Of a stretch of DNA of 64,000 nt, positions 17,334 to 26,283 are shown one piece after another (position 1 is the first letter of the stretch; each line of letters starts with the position of its first letter). The position numbers and the translations under genes are program-made. Source of the stretch: Opitutaceae bacterium (lineage in GTDB: Bacteria > Verrucomicrobiota > Verrucomicrobiia > Opitutales > Opitutaceae). The notes beneath the pieces were generated by a model, which saw nothing but the letters and a program-made list of their open reading frames with translations, was not told the origin of the DNA and did no database searches. The stretch covers positions 215,092 through 279,091 of the forward strand of contig JAWLBB010000005.1 of NCBI GenBank assembly GCA_041395105.1. Direction: 5' to 3'.

Positions 17334-18788
17334 ATGACAACAGAACGCTACGATCTCGCGGTCATCGGTGGCGGAAGCGGCGGGTTCGGCGCGGCCCTCG
17401 CCGCCGCCCGGGAGGGCTGCCGGGTCATCCTGATCGAGCGCGCTCCCACCCTTGGGGGCAATGCCGCCAGAGGGGGGGTCAACTGCTGGGAACCGGGGGC
17501 CGGCGGGACCGGCTTTCCCTTCGAAATCTACAAGCACCTCAAGAAGATGCCCCGCTCTGTCGGCATCTATACTCATCGCCGCCACATGTCTGTTCCGGTG
17601 GCCGGTCAACCGATCTTCCCCGGGGGTGAACAGGTCATCGACCCGGATCGACGTTATGTCGATTCCCTCCGTCGGTTTGCGGGAAAATCCGTCGAACGGG
17701 ATTGGGCATTCACTCGGGAGCATTGCCATGGCGTACCCTTCGAGCCGGCCGCCTACGAGCGCGTCATCGGGGAAATGCTCGCGGAAACCGGCCGCGTGAC
17801 CACTCGCGTTGGGACGGCCTTCACGACTGTTGAAGTGAGCGGGCGGCGGATCACCTCGATCGGCCTTGATTCCGGTGAGGTGATTGAGGCGGATACCTTC
17901 ATCGATGCCACGGCCGACATCCACCTGGCCGCGATGGCCGGGTGTCAGACCCAGCTGGGCCAGGAAGCCCGGAGCGTCTACCAGGAACCGAGTGCCCCGG
18001 AGAAGCCGACCGATCGCTTGAACGCGGTCACCCTGATCTACCGGGTCGACCCTCGCACGGACGGCCCGGGGGTGGACCCGCTGCCCGACGGTATCGCGGA
18101 AAGCTGCTGGTGGCGGAAGGAATTCCCGGTCGCCGCCTGCAATGAATACCCGGCCGGCGGGTGGAACATCAATATGCTGCCGACGATGGAGGGGCTCGAG
18201 GCGTGGCGGCTGGGGCCGGACCGGGCCCGTCTGGAATGCCGGCGCCGGGTCATCGCTCACTGGCATCATTTCCAGACGGTCTTTCCCGAATGGCGGCACT
18301 ACCGCCTGACCTGGATCGCGCCGGCCCTGGGGGTGCGCGAGACGCGGCGCTTGGTCGGACGCCATGTCCTGACCGAGCACGATCTCGACGCCACCCTGAA
18401 GAGCCAGACCCATCCCGACCTCATCTGCATCGCCGATCATCCCAAGGATGTTCACGGCGAAGCCCGCCAGGGCATGATGAAGGAAGTCTCCTTTCCCTAC
18501 GGAGTCCCTTTCCGGTGTCTCCTGCCGAAGGAATTCGACAACCTCGCGGTCGCCTGCCGGGGCGCGAGCTTCTCTTCCATCGGCGCCTCCAGCTGCCGGC
18601 TGTCCCGAACCATGATGCAGCTCGGGCAGGCGGCCGGCACCGCCGCCGCCATCGCCCGGCGTCATCGTATTTCAATTTCAGATACACCGGTCCGGACACT
18701 GCGGGAAACCCTGCAGGCCCGGCAGGTCCAGCTCACCTGGCCGGCGCCGGCCGGTCTGCAGGCTTATCTCGAAGCCGAGGACGCCTGA
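17334..18788 (+). CDS. FAD-dependent oxidoreductase (FAD_oxidored type)
   Basis: 484 residues starting MTTERYDLAVIGGGSGGFGAALAA, which contains the GxGxxG dinucleotide-binding motif. The second FAD contact is LIERAPTLGGNAARGG, and the C-terminal SSIGASSCRLSRTMMQLGQAAGTAA stretch, given here only by its key residues SSIGASS and GQAAGTAA, is typical of this family. Such proteins are frequent in glycan-degrading Planctomycetota and Verrucomicrobiota and are presumed to oxidise sugar derivatives; individual reactions are mostly unproven. It sits between an SDR and a zinc alcohol dehydrogenase on the same strand. Confidence 0.85.
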   Translation: MTTERYDLAVIGGGSGGFGAALAAAREGCRVILIERAPTLGGNAARGGVNCWEPGAGGTGFPFEIYKHLKKMPRSVGIYTHRRHMSVPVAGQPIFPGGEQVIDPDRRYVDSLRRFAGKSVERDWAFTREHCHGVPFEPAAYERVIGEMLAETGRVTTRVGTAFTTVEVSGRRITSIGLDSGEVIEADTFIDATADIHLAAMAGCQTQLGQEARSVYQEPSAPEKPTDRLNAVTLIYRVDPRTDGPGVDPLPDGIAESCWWRKEFPVAACNEYPAGGWNINMLPTMEGLEAWRLGPDRARLECRRRVIAHWHHFQTVFPEWRHYRLTWIAPALGVRETRRLVGRHVLTEHDLDATLKSQTHPDLICIADHPKDVHGEARQGMMKEVSFPYGVPFRCLLPKEFDNLAVACRGASFSSIGASSCRLSRTMMQLGQAAGTAAAIARRHRISISDTPVRTLRETLQARQVQLTWPAPAGLQAYLEAEDA

Positions 18789-18869
18789 CGGTGCCCGACG
18801 GGAAACGCAGCTCCGACCGGAGCATCTTCCAAACTTCCCTTCTGCGGCGCTTCCCTCCAGAATCCCTCC

Positions 18870-19928
18870 ATGCATGCGATTCACCTGCACGGCCCGAAAG
18901 ACCTGCGTCTCAGCCAGGTTCCCGATCCCGACCACGATCCTGCCTCGGGCGAGGTCCTCATCCGGGTCGGTGCGGTCGGGATCTGTGGCTCGGACCTCCA
19001 CCTCTACGAGAGCGGACAGATCGGAAATATCGGGCGCTCGGCCCCCTTCGTGCCCGGTCACGAATTCATGGGAACGATCGAGGCGATCGCCCCCGGGACC
19101 CGCGACGGGCACAATGCCCCACTCAATGTCGGCCAGCGCGTGGCGGTCGATCCGCAGGTCCCCTGCCGGCACTGCCGCTGGTGCGACGAGGGGCATCCCA
19201 ACCTCTGCCCGAACCACAACTTCTTCGGCCTCCACCCGGCCGACGGTGCCCTTCGGGAGCAGATGATCGTTCCGGGCCGGAACTGCTTCCCCATCCCCGA
19301 TTCGATCAGCGACGGCGGCGGGGCCGTTCTTGAGACCCTCGGGGTCGCCATCCATGCCGTCGACCTCGCTCATCCCCGGGTGGCTTGCTCGAGCGTGGTC
19401 ATCGGCTGCGGACCAGTCGGACTGCTTGTCCTCCGGATGGCCAAGCTGGCCGGGCTGGAACCCCTCATCGCCATCGATCCCATCGCCAACCGCGTCGATC
19501 TGGCCCGCGCATGGGGGGCGACCCATGGAATCGTCGGGCGATCGGAAGAGGCGATTGAGGAAGTCAGGGAGATCACCGCTGGACACGGGACCGATTTCAC
19601 CTTTGAAGCCGCCTGGGCGGGACCTTCAGTGGGCGCAGCCGTCACCATGGCCGCACCCGGAGGACGGGTTGTCCTCGTGGGTATCCCGCCCGATGATGCC
19701 TGCGCAATGGCCCATTCCGAAGGACGCCGCAAGGGACTCTCGGTCATCTTCTCCCGACGGATGAAGCACGTCTATCCCCGCGCCATCAAACTGGCCACCG
19801 GCCCCTCCCCTGCGGTCGCCGTCGACGAACTGATCTCACACGTCTTTCCACTGGCCGAGACCGCCAAAGCCTTCGCGCTGAATTCCGCCTACGGGGACGG
19901 GGTGATCAAGGCGATCATCCGGCCGTAG
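18870..19928 (+). CDS. Zinc-dependent medium-chain alcohol/polyol dehydrogenase
   Basis: 352 residues with the MDR layout. Catalytic zinc ligands are C39 (GICGSD), H64 and E65 (PGHEF). Structural zinc ligands are C99, C102, C105 and C113. The Rossmann motif is IGCGPVGLLVLRMA. The closest general resemblance is to sorbitol, xylitol or threonine dehydrogenases, so it would oxidise a polyol or sugar alcohol with NAD(P). It is third in the SDR-FAD-ADH series. The first 15 codons and 46 bp upstream are duplicated at 16080-16170. A long hairpin at 19940-19997 follows the stop. Confidence 0.88.
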   Translation: MHAIHLHGPKDLRLSQVPDPDHDPASGEVLIRVGAVGICGSDLHLYESGQIGNIGRSAPFVPGHEFMGTIEAIAPGTRDGHNAPLNVGQRVAVDPQVPCRHCRWCDEGHPNLCPNHNFFGLHPADGALREQMIVPGRNCFPIPDSISDGGGAVLETLGVAIHAVDLAHPRVACSSVVIGCGPVGLLVLRMAKLAGLEPLIAIDPIANRVDLARAWGATHGIVGRSEEAIEEVREITAGHGTDFTFEAAWAGPSVGAAVTMAAPGGRVVLVGIPPDDACAMAHSEGRRKGLSVIFSRRMKHVYPRAIKLATGPSPAVAVDELISHVFPLAETAKAFALNSAYGDGVIKAIIRP

Positions 19929-19939
19929 AGAATTGGGGC

Positions 19940-19997
19940 GTAGGAGAGGCTTTACGCCTCGATCAACAATTCTATCGAGGCGTCAAGCCTCTCCTAC
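19940..19997. terminator. Long hairpin after the dehydrogenase (repeat or terminator)
   Basis: A 24-bp arm (19940-19963, beginning GTAGGAGAGGC) and its reverse complement (19974-19997) pair with a single mismatch around a 10-nt loop. It lies between the convergent dehydrogenase and old-yellow-enzyme genes. It has no U-tract, so it may be a dispersed palindromic repeat that also limits read-through. Confidence 0.6.
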
Positions 19998-20031
19998 AGA
20001 TCATCTCACGGAAAGTTCATCCCAATCGCTC

Positions 20032-21045
20032 TCAAGGATAAATATCCTTGGGTGCGCTTTCGTAAAAGTCCCTGATCTCGCCGAAGCGCCGGTCCCTGAC
20101 CTTGTGGCCCCATTCGGGTTCGGTGATGAGCGGGCGGCCGATGGCGACGAGATCAAACTGTTCATCGTTCAACAGCTTCTCGAGTGCCTTGAGACTCTCC
20201 TTCCCGTCCCCGGCAAACTCTTCGGATTTGAGCCCGATATTGCCGACAATGATGGTGGGTAGCCCGGTCAGTTTCTTCGTCCAGCCCGCCAGGGTCAACG
20301 GATCACCGTCGAAGGGAGGTTCCCAGAACCGGCGGGTGCTGGGGTGAAGCATGTCCACCCCGGCTTCGACGACTGCGCTGAGCAGCGTCTCGAGTTCGGC
20401 CGGCGAATGGAAATAGGAGGCGGTCATGTCATCCACCCGCCAGTTTGAGAAACGCAGACAGAGCGGCATGTCCGGCCCGATCTTCAACCGGGTTTCGCGG
20501 ATGATCTCAGTGGCAAACCCCATGTCTCCTGCCCGCATGAAACTGTCGAGCAGGTAACCGTGCGCCCCATGAAGTTCGACTCCGTCAAAACCGCACTTCG
20601 GCGCGACCTCGGCCGCATGACTGAAAGCCTGAAGCAGATCCCGCTTGTCTTTCGCGGTGGCCAGACGAACCACTTCCTTGCCGTCGTCATCCCGGATCGA
20701 ACGGCCCGCCACGCCGGGTCTCACCAGGGGACCGCAATGCCAGATCTGCGGGAAGATCCGGCTGTCTTCAGCGTGCACAGCCTCGACCACCTGGCGCCAT
20801 CCTTCTACCGTGTTCGTCCGGAGAAAAGGTACATCGCCATAGGCCGCCCTGGCTTCCGGGTGATCGACCAGGACACCCTCCGAAACGATCAACCCGATGC
20901 CTCCCGCTGCCCGCTTCCGATAGTACTCGGCCATCATCGGAGTCGGATTGCCATCCACCGCCCGGCTCCGGGTCATCGGGGCCATGGCAAGGCGGTTCTT
21001 CAAGGACAACCCTGCCACTTCAATCGAATCAAACAACGTCTTCAT
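20032..21045 (-). CDS. Old yellow enzyme-type NADH:flavin oxidoreductase
   Basis: 337 residues starting MKTLFDSIEVAGLSLKNRLAMAPMTRSRA, the family's typical FMN-binding N-terminus. GFDGVELHGAHGYLLDSFM contains the conserved substrate-binding region, and AIGRPLITEPEW near the end closes the FMN phosphate site. Such TIM-barrel FMN enzymes reduce activated C=C bonds of enones and other electrophiles with NAD(P)H in the cytoplasm. It is convergent with the zinc dehydrogenase. The 354 bp between this gene and the next SDR (21046-21399) contain only a short orphan reading frame. Confidence 0.9.
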   Translation of the reverse strand: MKTLFDSIEVAGLSLKNRLAMAPMTRSRAVDGNPTPMMAEYYRKRAAGGIGLIVSEGVLVDHPEARAAYGDVPFLRTNTVEGWRQVVEAVHAEDSRIFPQIWHCGPLVRPGVAGRSIRDDDGKEVVRLATAKDKRDLLQAFSHAAEVAPKCGFDGVELHGAHGYLLDSFMRAGDMGFATEIIRETRLKIGPDMPLCLRFSNWRVDDMTASYFHSPAELETLLSAVVEAGVDMLHPSTRRFWEPPFDGDPLTLAGWTKKLTGLPTIIVGNIGLKSEEFAGDGKESLKALEKLLNDEQFDLVAIGRPLITEPEWGHKVRDRRFGEIRDFYESAPKDIYP

Positions 21046-21235
21046 AAAGATGGAGAAAACGCGGCCAGGGACATTCAGGCGAGACTGAACTCCGAATCAC
21101 CGGCAGTCCCCCACCTGCAGACCGCCGGCCGGTTTGTTTCTTAACGCGACAAGCCATCCGTTCAGACTCGGTTCCCTGTGGACCCTGCCCAAGCGAGCCG
21201 TCCGTCCCGGCAAACTGCAGGGGATGACAGGATGA

Positions 21236-21403
21236 TGCGCTACCCTGATCAACTTCCCGAGGAACTTTGAAGCCAACCACTGCCAGCCCGGGGACGTCGA
21301 CGAGCCGATACGGATCATCGACGAAGGACCGTCCTGGTTCCGCGCGGTCGGCCTCAAGACCTTGGGCGGATTCGATGTGAACTGGTCCGTCAAGGACGGT
21401 TAA
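21236..21403 (+). pseudogene. Possible orphan C-terminal gene fragment
   Basis: On the plus strand an open stretch of about 55 codons without a usable start reads TLINFPRNFEANHCQPGDV... and ends ...LGGFDVNWSVKDG followed by TAA (21401-21403). Its amino-acid composition looks protein-like. I do not recognise the family. It may be the end of a decayed gene. The stop overlaps the stop of the convergent SDR gene in the shared GTTAAC. Confidence 0.3.
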
Positions 21404-22164
21404 CCACCCAGCAACGTTCCGCCGTCGCAGACGAGGTTCTGGCCCGTGACCAGGTCTGAGCCCGTGATGATCGAGACAATCGCCGCCGCCACATCCTCGG
21501 GGGTGCAGACCTTTTTGAGCACGGCCGCGTCCGCGCGTGCCTTCCGGGCCTCTTCATAGCCTTCACCCAGCCCCTCCTGCAGCCATTCGCCGGCAATGAA
21601 GCCTGGAGCCACGGCATTGACACGGATCCGCGGGCCAAAAACCCGGGCCAGGGAGAGCGTCAGTGTGATCACGGCCGCCTTCGAGGCGCAGTAGGGAACC
21701 GAACTGCCTGTGCCGCGGATGCCGGCAATGCTGCTGAGATTCACAATCTCTCCTCCACCGCTCTTTTCCATCCATGGTTTGACCGCACGGCAGCATTGAA
21801 AGACACCCCGCACATTGGTGGCGAAGAGGTCGTCCCAGTGCCGTTCCTCCACCTTCTCGAGCTCTCCGTGGGGTATGAATACCGTGGTCCCGGCGTTGTT
21901 CACGAGGATATCGAGGTGTCCAAACTCTTGGTGGGCCGTCGCCATCAGGGCGCGACAATCCTCGTCCTGCCGCACGTCTCCCTGAATGGCCAAGGCCCGG
22001 ACCCCGCGGGCTTCGAGGTCCCTCACGGTCCGCTCCGCCCGTTCCCGGGATCGATGGTAATTGATGACGACGTTGCAGCCCAGACGCGCCAGAGCCAGAC
22101 CGGTGGCTCGGCCGACTCCACGAGCCGCCCCCGTGATCACAGCGACTTTTCCCGCCACTTGCAT
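21400..22164 (-). CDS. SDR-family oxidoreductase (FabG-like)
   Basis: 254 residues: TGAARGVG cofactor motif, NNAGT, LSSIAGIRG with the catalytic Ser region, and YCASKAA with the catalytic Tyr-Lys. The C-terminal VTGQNLVCDGGTLLGG is the hallmark end of FabG-like SDRs. It likely oxidises or reduces a hydroxy/keto sugar or acyl substrate with NAD(P). It is divergent from the GH27-like gene (ATG 22357); the 192 bp between them should hold both promoters. Confidence 0.88.
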   Translation of the reverse strand: MQVAGKVAVITGAARGVGRATGLALARLGCNVVINYHRSRERAERTVRDLEARGVRALAIQGDVRQDEDCRALMATAHQEFGHLDILVNNAGTTVFIPHGELEKVEERHWDDLFATNVRGVFQCCRAVKPWMEKSGGGEIVNLSSIAGIRGTGSSVPYCASKAAVITLTLSLARVFGPRIRVNAVAPGFIAGEWLQEGLGEGYEEARKARADAAVLKKVCTPEDVAAAIVSIITGSDLVTGQNLVCDGGTLLGG

Positions 22165-22356
22165 GGGTTCTCTCTAGCCCCGGCATGGAGATACCGCAAG
22201 CACGCGGTTTCTCCTGGTTCGCCTTCGGGTCCGAAACCGGCCGTTTGCGCAAACCCGGCTCCGGTGTCCGCTTCACCTCTTCTGTCCTGCTTCGAGTTTA
22301 CGGTCCAGCAACCGATCACTTCAGCCGGCCCCGCCGGAATACCACAGTGGAGCCCC

Positions 22357-23724
22357 ATGTCCCTGAATCTCCCCACTCCTCCTCTCGGCTGGAACAGCTT
22401 TGACAGCTTTGGTGGCTACCTCCACGAAAAGGCCGCCTTCGAGCAACTCGAAGCCTTTGCCTCCAGGCTGGCGCCGGCCGGCTACGAATACTTCGTGGTC
22501 GATATCGGTTGGTACGGAGAATACGAGTTGAAGGCCGGCACCCTCTATCCTTCGCCCAAGTCCAAGCACGCGATGGACGCCCACCTCGATGCATTCGGCC
22601 GTCCCCTTCCCTCGACCTGCTATTTCCCCAATGGATTCGAGCCGCTTATCCGTCGAACCCACGAACTGGGCCTGAAGTTTGGTCTCCACATCATGCGGGG
22701 CGTGCCGCGAAAGGCCGTGGCCCGGAGTCTGCCCGTTCTGGGAACCGAGGTCACTGCGGCGGACATCGCCGACACATCCTCAACCTGCCCGTGGTGCCAC
22801 TACAACTACGGCATCGACATGACCCGACCCGGAGCCCAGGCCTACTATGATTCGCTTGTCGCCCTCCTCGCCTCCTGGGGGGTCGATTTCATCAAGGCCG
22901 ACGATATCACCGGCTATCCCGCGGAAATCGAGGCCATGACCCGGGCCATCGCCCGGACCGGACGTCCCATCGTGCTGAGTCTCTCCCACGGAGGTGAAGC
23001 CGACCCAGCCATGCTGCCCGTTTACCGGCAGTCCGACATGGTGCGCATCACCAAGGACATCTGGGACGACCTCGAATCGATCGAACGCTCGTTCCTCGCC
23101 TGGGATTTCTGGCAACCGCAGACCGAACCCGGCTTCTGGCCGGACCTCGACATGATTCCCTTCGGCCGACTCCAGACCATGAGTCCCGAGCCGGCGCCCG
23201 GCGAGTTACCCGAAGGTCGGAATCCCTCTCTCTGCGGAAAGGGGTTCCTCCGGGACTGCCAACTCAGCTCCGACCAGAAGCGCACCTTCATGACCCAGCG
23301 CGCGCTGTTCGCCTCGCCCCTCTTCCCCGGTGGTGATCTGACCACCCTGACCGAAGATGAGACGCGGCTGCTGGCCGATCCGCGCATGATGGCCTGCAAT
23401 CAGAACGGGGTCAGCGGGTCCATTCTCTACATGCGGGGCGACGTCCAGGTCTGGCGGGCCGCGCACCGAACAAGGCCGGGCTGTGGGTGGCTCGGCGTTT
23501 TCAACCGCAATCCCGCCCGTCGTCCGGAGTCCATCATCCTCACGCCGGACCGCCTCGGTTTATCGCCCTCCACCCGCCTCCACGATATCTGGGAAGACGC
23601 GGATCTCGGCCACCTCGGCGACAGCCCCTACATCCAGGTCGCCCCGACCGCCGTCTGCTTCATCGAATACACGGACGGACTCTGGTCAAAGACAACACTC
23701 AGGCCGGAACACCCCTCGGATTGA
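22357..23724 (+). CDS. GH27-like alpha-galactosidase-type glycoside hydrolase
   Basis: 455 residues from ATG 22357. The N-terminus PPLGWNSFDSFG is the signature opening of GH27/clan-D enzymes; longer upstream starts run through the divergent SDR gene and are rejected. Other family features are YFVVDIGWY, then FIKADD with the likely nucleophile Asp, and RITKDIWDD matching the acid/base region. There is no signal peptide, suggesting cytoplasmic hydrolysis of imported galactosides or related sugars. The substrate could differ from alpha-galactose, since clan-D enzymes also act on other alpha- or arabinosides. Confidence 0.8.
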   Translation: MSLNLPTPPLGWNSFDSFGGYLHEKAAFEQLEAFASRLAPAGYEYFVVDIGWYGEYELKAGTLYPSPKSKHAMDAHLDAFGRPLPSTCYFPNGFEPLIRRTHELGLKFGLHIMRGVPRKAVARSLPVLGTEVTAADIADTSSTCPWCHYNYGIDMTRPGAQAYYDSLVALLASWGVDFIKADDITGYPAEIEAMTRAIARTGRPIVLSLSHGGEADPAMLPVYRQSDMVRITKDIWDDLESIERSFLAWDFWQPQTEPGFWPDLDMIPFGRLQTMSPEPAPGELPEGRNPSLCGKGFLRDCQLSSDQKRTFMTQRALFASPLFPGGDLTTLTEDETRLLADPRMMACNQNGVSGSILYMRGDVQVWRAAHRTRPGCGWLGVFNRNPARRPESIILTPDRLGLSPSTRLHDIWEDADLGHLGDSPYIQVAPTAVCFIEYTDGLWSKTTLRPEHPSD

Positions 23725-23867
23725 GTTGCTCCCGGGGACACGGCTCCCACGCGACCGGGAAACGCGACGCACACGGGTTTCTCCACGCGATGCCATGAAG
23801 TAGCGCCCACCATTTGACATGGACCTCTCCTGCCCTCCCTGCTAACAGATCCAATCCTTCACCTCCG

Positions 23868-24863
23868 ATGAGAGTCCATTCGTCAATTCTGCTCGTCCTT
23901 CCCGTCCTCCTCTCGCCAATACCCGGTTTCTCATCGGACGACTCCGACGCCGCCTGGGGGACCGTCGAGTGCGTCGGTGAACCGCATGCCCGCCACGAGG
24001 CCGCCTTTGTCGCCTGTGCAGACCGATTCCATCTGCTGGGCGGGCGGCGTATCCAACCTGTCGATATTCTGGATCCCGAGACGAACACCTGGAGATCCGC
24101 CTCTCCGCCTCCCTTCGAGATCCATCACTTTCAGCCGGTCACCCATGCCGGCAAAGTCTACCTGCTCGGCGCCATGACCGGCGGCTATCCCCACGAGACT
24201 GCGGTCGGACAGATTCTCGTCTACGATCCAGCCGAGGACCTCTGGAGCCTGGGCGACGAGATCCCGGAGGATCGCCGACGAGGCGGGGCCGGCGCCGTGC
24301 TTCACGAAAACACTGTTTACCTGGTCTGCGGGATCATCAACGGCCATTGGGATGGCAACGTGGCCTGGCTCGATGCCTGGGACCTCGAAACGGGAGAATG
24401 GCGGAGGCTTCCGGACGCTCCCCACGCCCGCGACCACTTCCAGGCCGTCATCATCGGCGACCGGATCTACGCAGCCGGAGGACGCCGCACTTCCGGATCG
24501 ACCAGGGAGGTCTTCAATCTGACCGAGGCGGCCGTCGATGTCTTTGACCTGAAGACCGGAACCTGGACCACTCTGGAAAACCCCATCCCGACACCGAGAG
24601 CCGGGACCGCTGCGATCGCGATCGGCCATGACCTGATCGTGGCAGGCGGCGAAAGTGATCGCCCGGAAGCCCACCGCGAGGTCGAGGCCCTCGACGTCCG
24701 GACGGGCCTCTGGCGTTCATTGCCCTCCCTCGTCCAGGCGCGCCACGGATCCGGGCTGGTCTTCCATCAGGGCAGTCTCTTCATCGCCTCGGGCAGCGGT
24801 GCCCGAGGGGGCCGGCCGGAACTGACCACGATGGAACGGCTCACGATGGTGGACCCCCGCTGA
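23868..24863 (+). CDS. Exported Kelch-repeat beta-propeller protein
   Basis: 331 residues from ATG 23868 (MRVHSSILLVLPVLLSPIPGFSS), a typical signal peptide. At least five Kelch motifs are visible as GG dyads followed by a Tyr/Trp pair, e.g. VYLLGAMTGGY, IYAAGGRR and LIVAGGESD, with W at NTWRS, DLWSL, GEWRR, GTWTT and GLWRS. Such six- or seven-bladed propellers in glycan loci may bind sugars or, like N-acetylneuraminate epimerase, act on released sugars. The sialidase-like gene at 3840 is too far away to prove a link. Confidence 0.8.
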   Translation: MRVHSSILLVLPVLLSPIPGFSSDDSDAAWGTVECVGEPHARHEAAFVACADRFHLLGGRRIQPVDILDPETNTWRSASPPPFEIHHFQPVTHAGKVYLLGAMTGGYPHETAVGQILVYDPAEDLWSLGDEIPEDRRRGGAGAVLHENTVYLVCGIINGHWDGNVAWLDAWDLETGEWRRLPDAPHARDHFQAVIIGDRIYAAGGRRTSGSTREVFNLTEAAVDVFDLKTGTWTTLENPIPTPRAGTAAIAIGHDLIVAGGESDRPEAHREVEALDVRTGLWRSLPSLVQARHGSGLVFHQGSLFIASGSGARGGRPELTTMERLTMVDPR

Positions 24864-24913
24864 ACCGGGACGAACCGCCGAGGAGGCCTCCCCTCTCCGC
24901 CCGGATCTGCCTG

Positions 24914-25969
24914 TCAGGAGCCCGTCGGCACCGCACGACGGTCCAACACGGTGTTACCCATCATCCAGGTAGCCGTTATCAGGATCGCCCGGGGATGGGC
25001 CGGGACACCAACTTCACCATTCTGCAGGCCCCGGATCATGATGTCGACCGCCGCTTCACCGGCCTCGTCATTGTGCTGATCCATGGCAGCCCAGCCTTCG
25101 GCATCGAGCCGCCTTTCGAGTAGAACGAGCCCCATGTCCCGGGGAACCCGGTAGCCGCGTTCTTCCAGCCAGCGACGGACGTTGATGTGCAAAGTGAGGA
25201 TGACATCGGGCCGGTGCTTTTCCAGCCATCGGTCGACGACTCCCGGATCCTCCCAGGCCTTTTCCTGATCGGACAACCAGGGCACCCGGTCCGACGGAGG
25301 CAATTGCCGTTGGGCGTAGGCAAATCCCGCGCTGAAGCGTCCATCGACGAGCAGATCGACCGACTTGTCCACGACCAGTCCCGGACGCCGGTAGCCCAGG
25401 GCCACCACCCGGTTGACCGCCTCGACGATCAAGGCGTGGTGATCGACACAACTGTAGGAGAAGCGCGGTGATTCCGTGCGGACGCCGGTGAGCACGCAGG
25501 ACCGGGTTTCCCAGATCGGACTCCACTTCTCCGGCATGTGGCGCTGGCGAAAGGTGCCAACCAGGATGATGCCGCGAATTCCCCGCGCACTCAGGATCGA
25601 GTCCAGGCGTTCCGGACGCATCCCCTTGTCGTAGAGCCAGAATTCATCCATGCCGTAGCCCTGCTGGGCGGCCCGGTGCCGACAGCCCGCCAGCCACGCC
25701 GCCAAGGTCGGATGATCGTGGATTTCCGCTGAATGCGGATACCCGTTGAGCAGACCCAGGGTCCGTTTGAACTCGATGCCCTGCGATCGCCGGAGCTCGG
25801 CCATGAGGTGCGACATGACCGGGTTCTTCCGGTAGCCGAGGTCCGCGGCAATCTTGACGATCCGCTCGCGGGTCGGGGCCGAAATGCGATCGTCGTGGCG
25901 CAAGGCCAGGGAAACCGCGTTCTTGGAAACGCCGGCGGCCTGCGCGATATCTGCCATTGTGACTGCCAT
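24914..25969 (-). CDS. LacI-family transcriptional regulator
   Basis: 351 residues. The N-terminal helix-turn-helix and hinge helix are at about residues 5-50 (MADIAQAAGVSKNAVSLALR, then LGYRKNP). The periplasmic-binding-protein-like sensor fold follows (GIILVGTF, YSCVDHHALIVEAVNRVVALGYRRPGLV, PRDMGLVLLERR). It is divergent from the first TonB-dependent receptor, across 314 bp containing two perfect palindromes. It is therefore the likely local sugar-responsive repressor or activator of the receptor/hydrolase locus at 26-45 kb. Confidence 0.9.
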   Translation of the reverse strand: MAVTMADIAQAAGVSKNAVSLALRHDDRISAPTRERIVKIAADLGYRKNPVMSHLMAELRRSQGIEFKRTLGLLNGYPHSAEIHDHPTLAAWLAGCRHRAAQQGYGMDEFWLYDKGMRPERLDSILSARGIRGIILVGTFRQRHMPEKWSPIWETRSCVLTGVRTESPRFSYSCVDHHALIVEAVNRVVALGYRRPGLVVDKSVDLLVDGRFSAGFAYAQRQLPPSDRVPWLSDQEKAWEDPGVVDRWLEKHRPDVILTLHINVRRWLEERGYRVPRDMGLVLLERRLDAEGWAAMDQHNDEAGEAAVDIMIRGLQNGEVGVPAHPRAILITATWMMGNTVLDRRAVPTGS

Positions 25970-25998
25970 GCGTGGTGATTCTCGGGAAACCGAAACTG

Positions 25999-26010
25999 GG
26001 GAAATTTCCC
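25999..26010. promoter_or_regulatory. Palindrome GGGAAATTTCCC in the lacI leader (possible operator)
   Basis: A perfect 12-bp palindrome 30 bp upstream of the lacI start, in the divergent promoter region. An autoregulatory operator is possible but unproven. Confidence 0.4.
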
Positions 26011-26177
26011 AAAGGCAGGAACTCTATCACATCCCGTGTTTTACTGTCAACCGAGAAAGCATTTCTGCCTCTGAGCGAATATGATAAAACCTACCAGACT
26101 CAACCCTGTAACCCGAACCCCCGGGCATGCCCATCTGCCTGAAATTTCTCACCAACCGAGTTTTCAACTGACGCCAA

Positions 26178-26190
26178 CATTACGGTAATG
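26178..26190. promoter_or_regulatory. Palindrome CATTACGGTAATG upstream of receptor 1 (possible operator)
   Basis: A perfect 13-bp palindrome centred on G26184, 94 bp before the receptor ATG. It is the best candidate LacI-type operator in this divergent region. It does not recur in front of the second receptor. Confidence 0.45.
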
Positions 26191-26283
26191 CGATTGTGCC
26201 GACCGCCTCCCTGATCCGGTCGACGCGACTCAGGCCCTGCGGGGCCACCTTACTCTCCCTCGATAACCGTGTATCCAATGAAC

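Noticed and set aside
16776..18665. A 629-codon minus-strand frame opposite the SDR and FAD oxidoreductase genes
   Set aside because: It is the antisense shadow of two genes with clear cofactor motifs; its composition is typical of a codon-biased complement.
19940..19997. Transposon end or attC-like site
   Set aside because: It is a simple near-perfect hairpin between convergent genes, with no transposase and no R''/R' core sequence.
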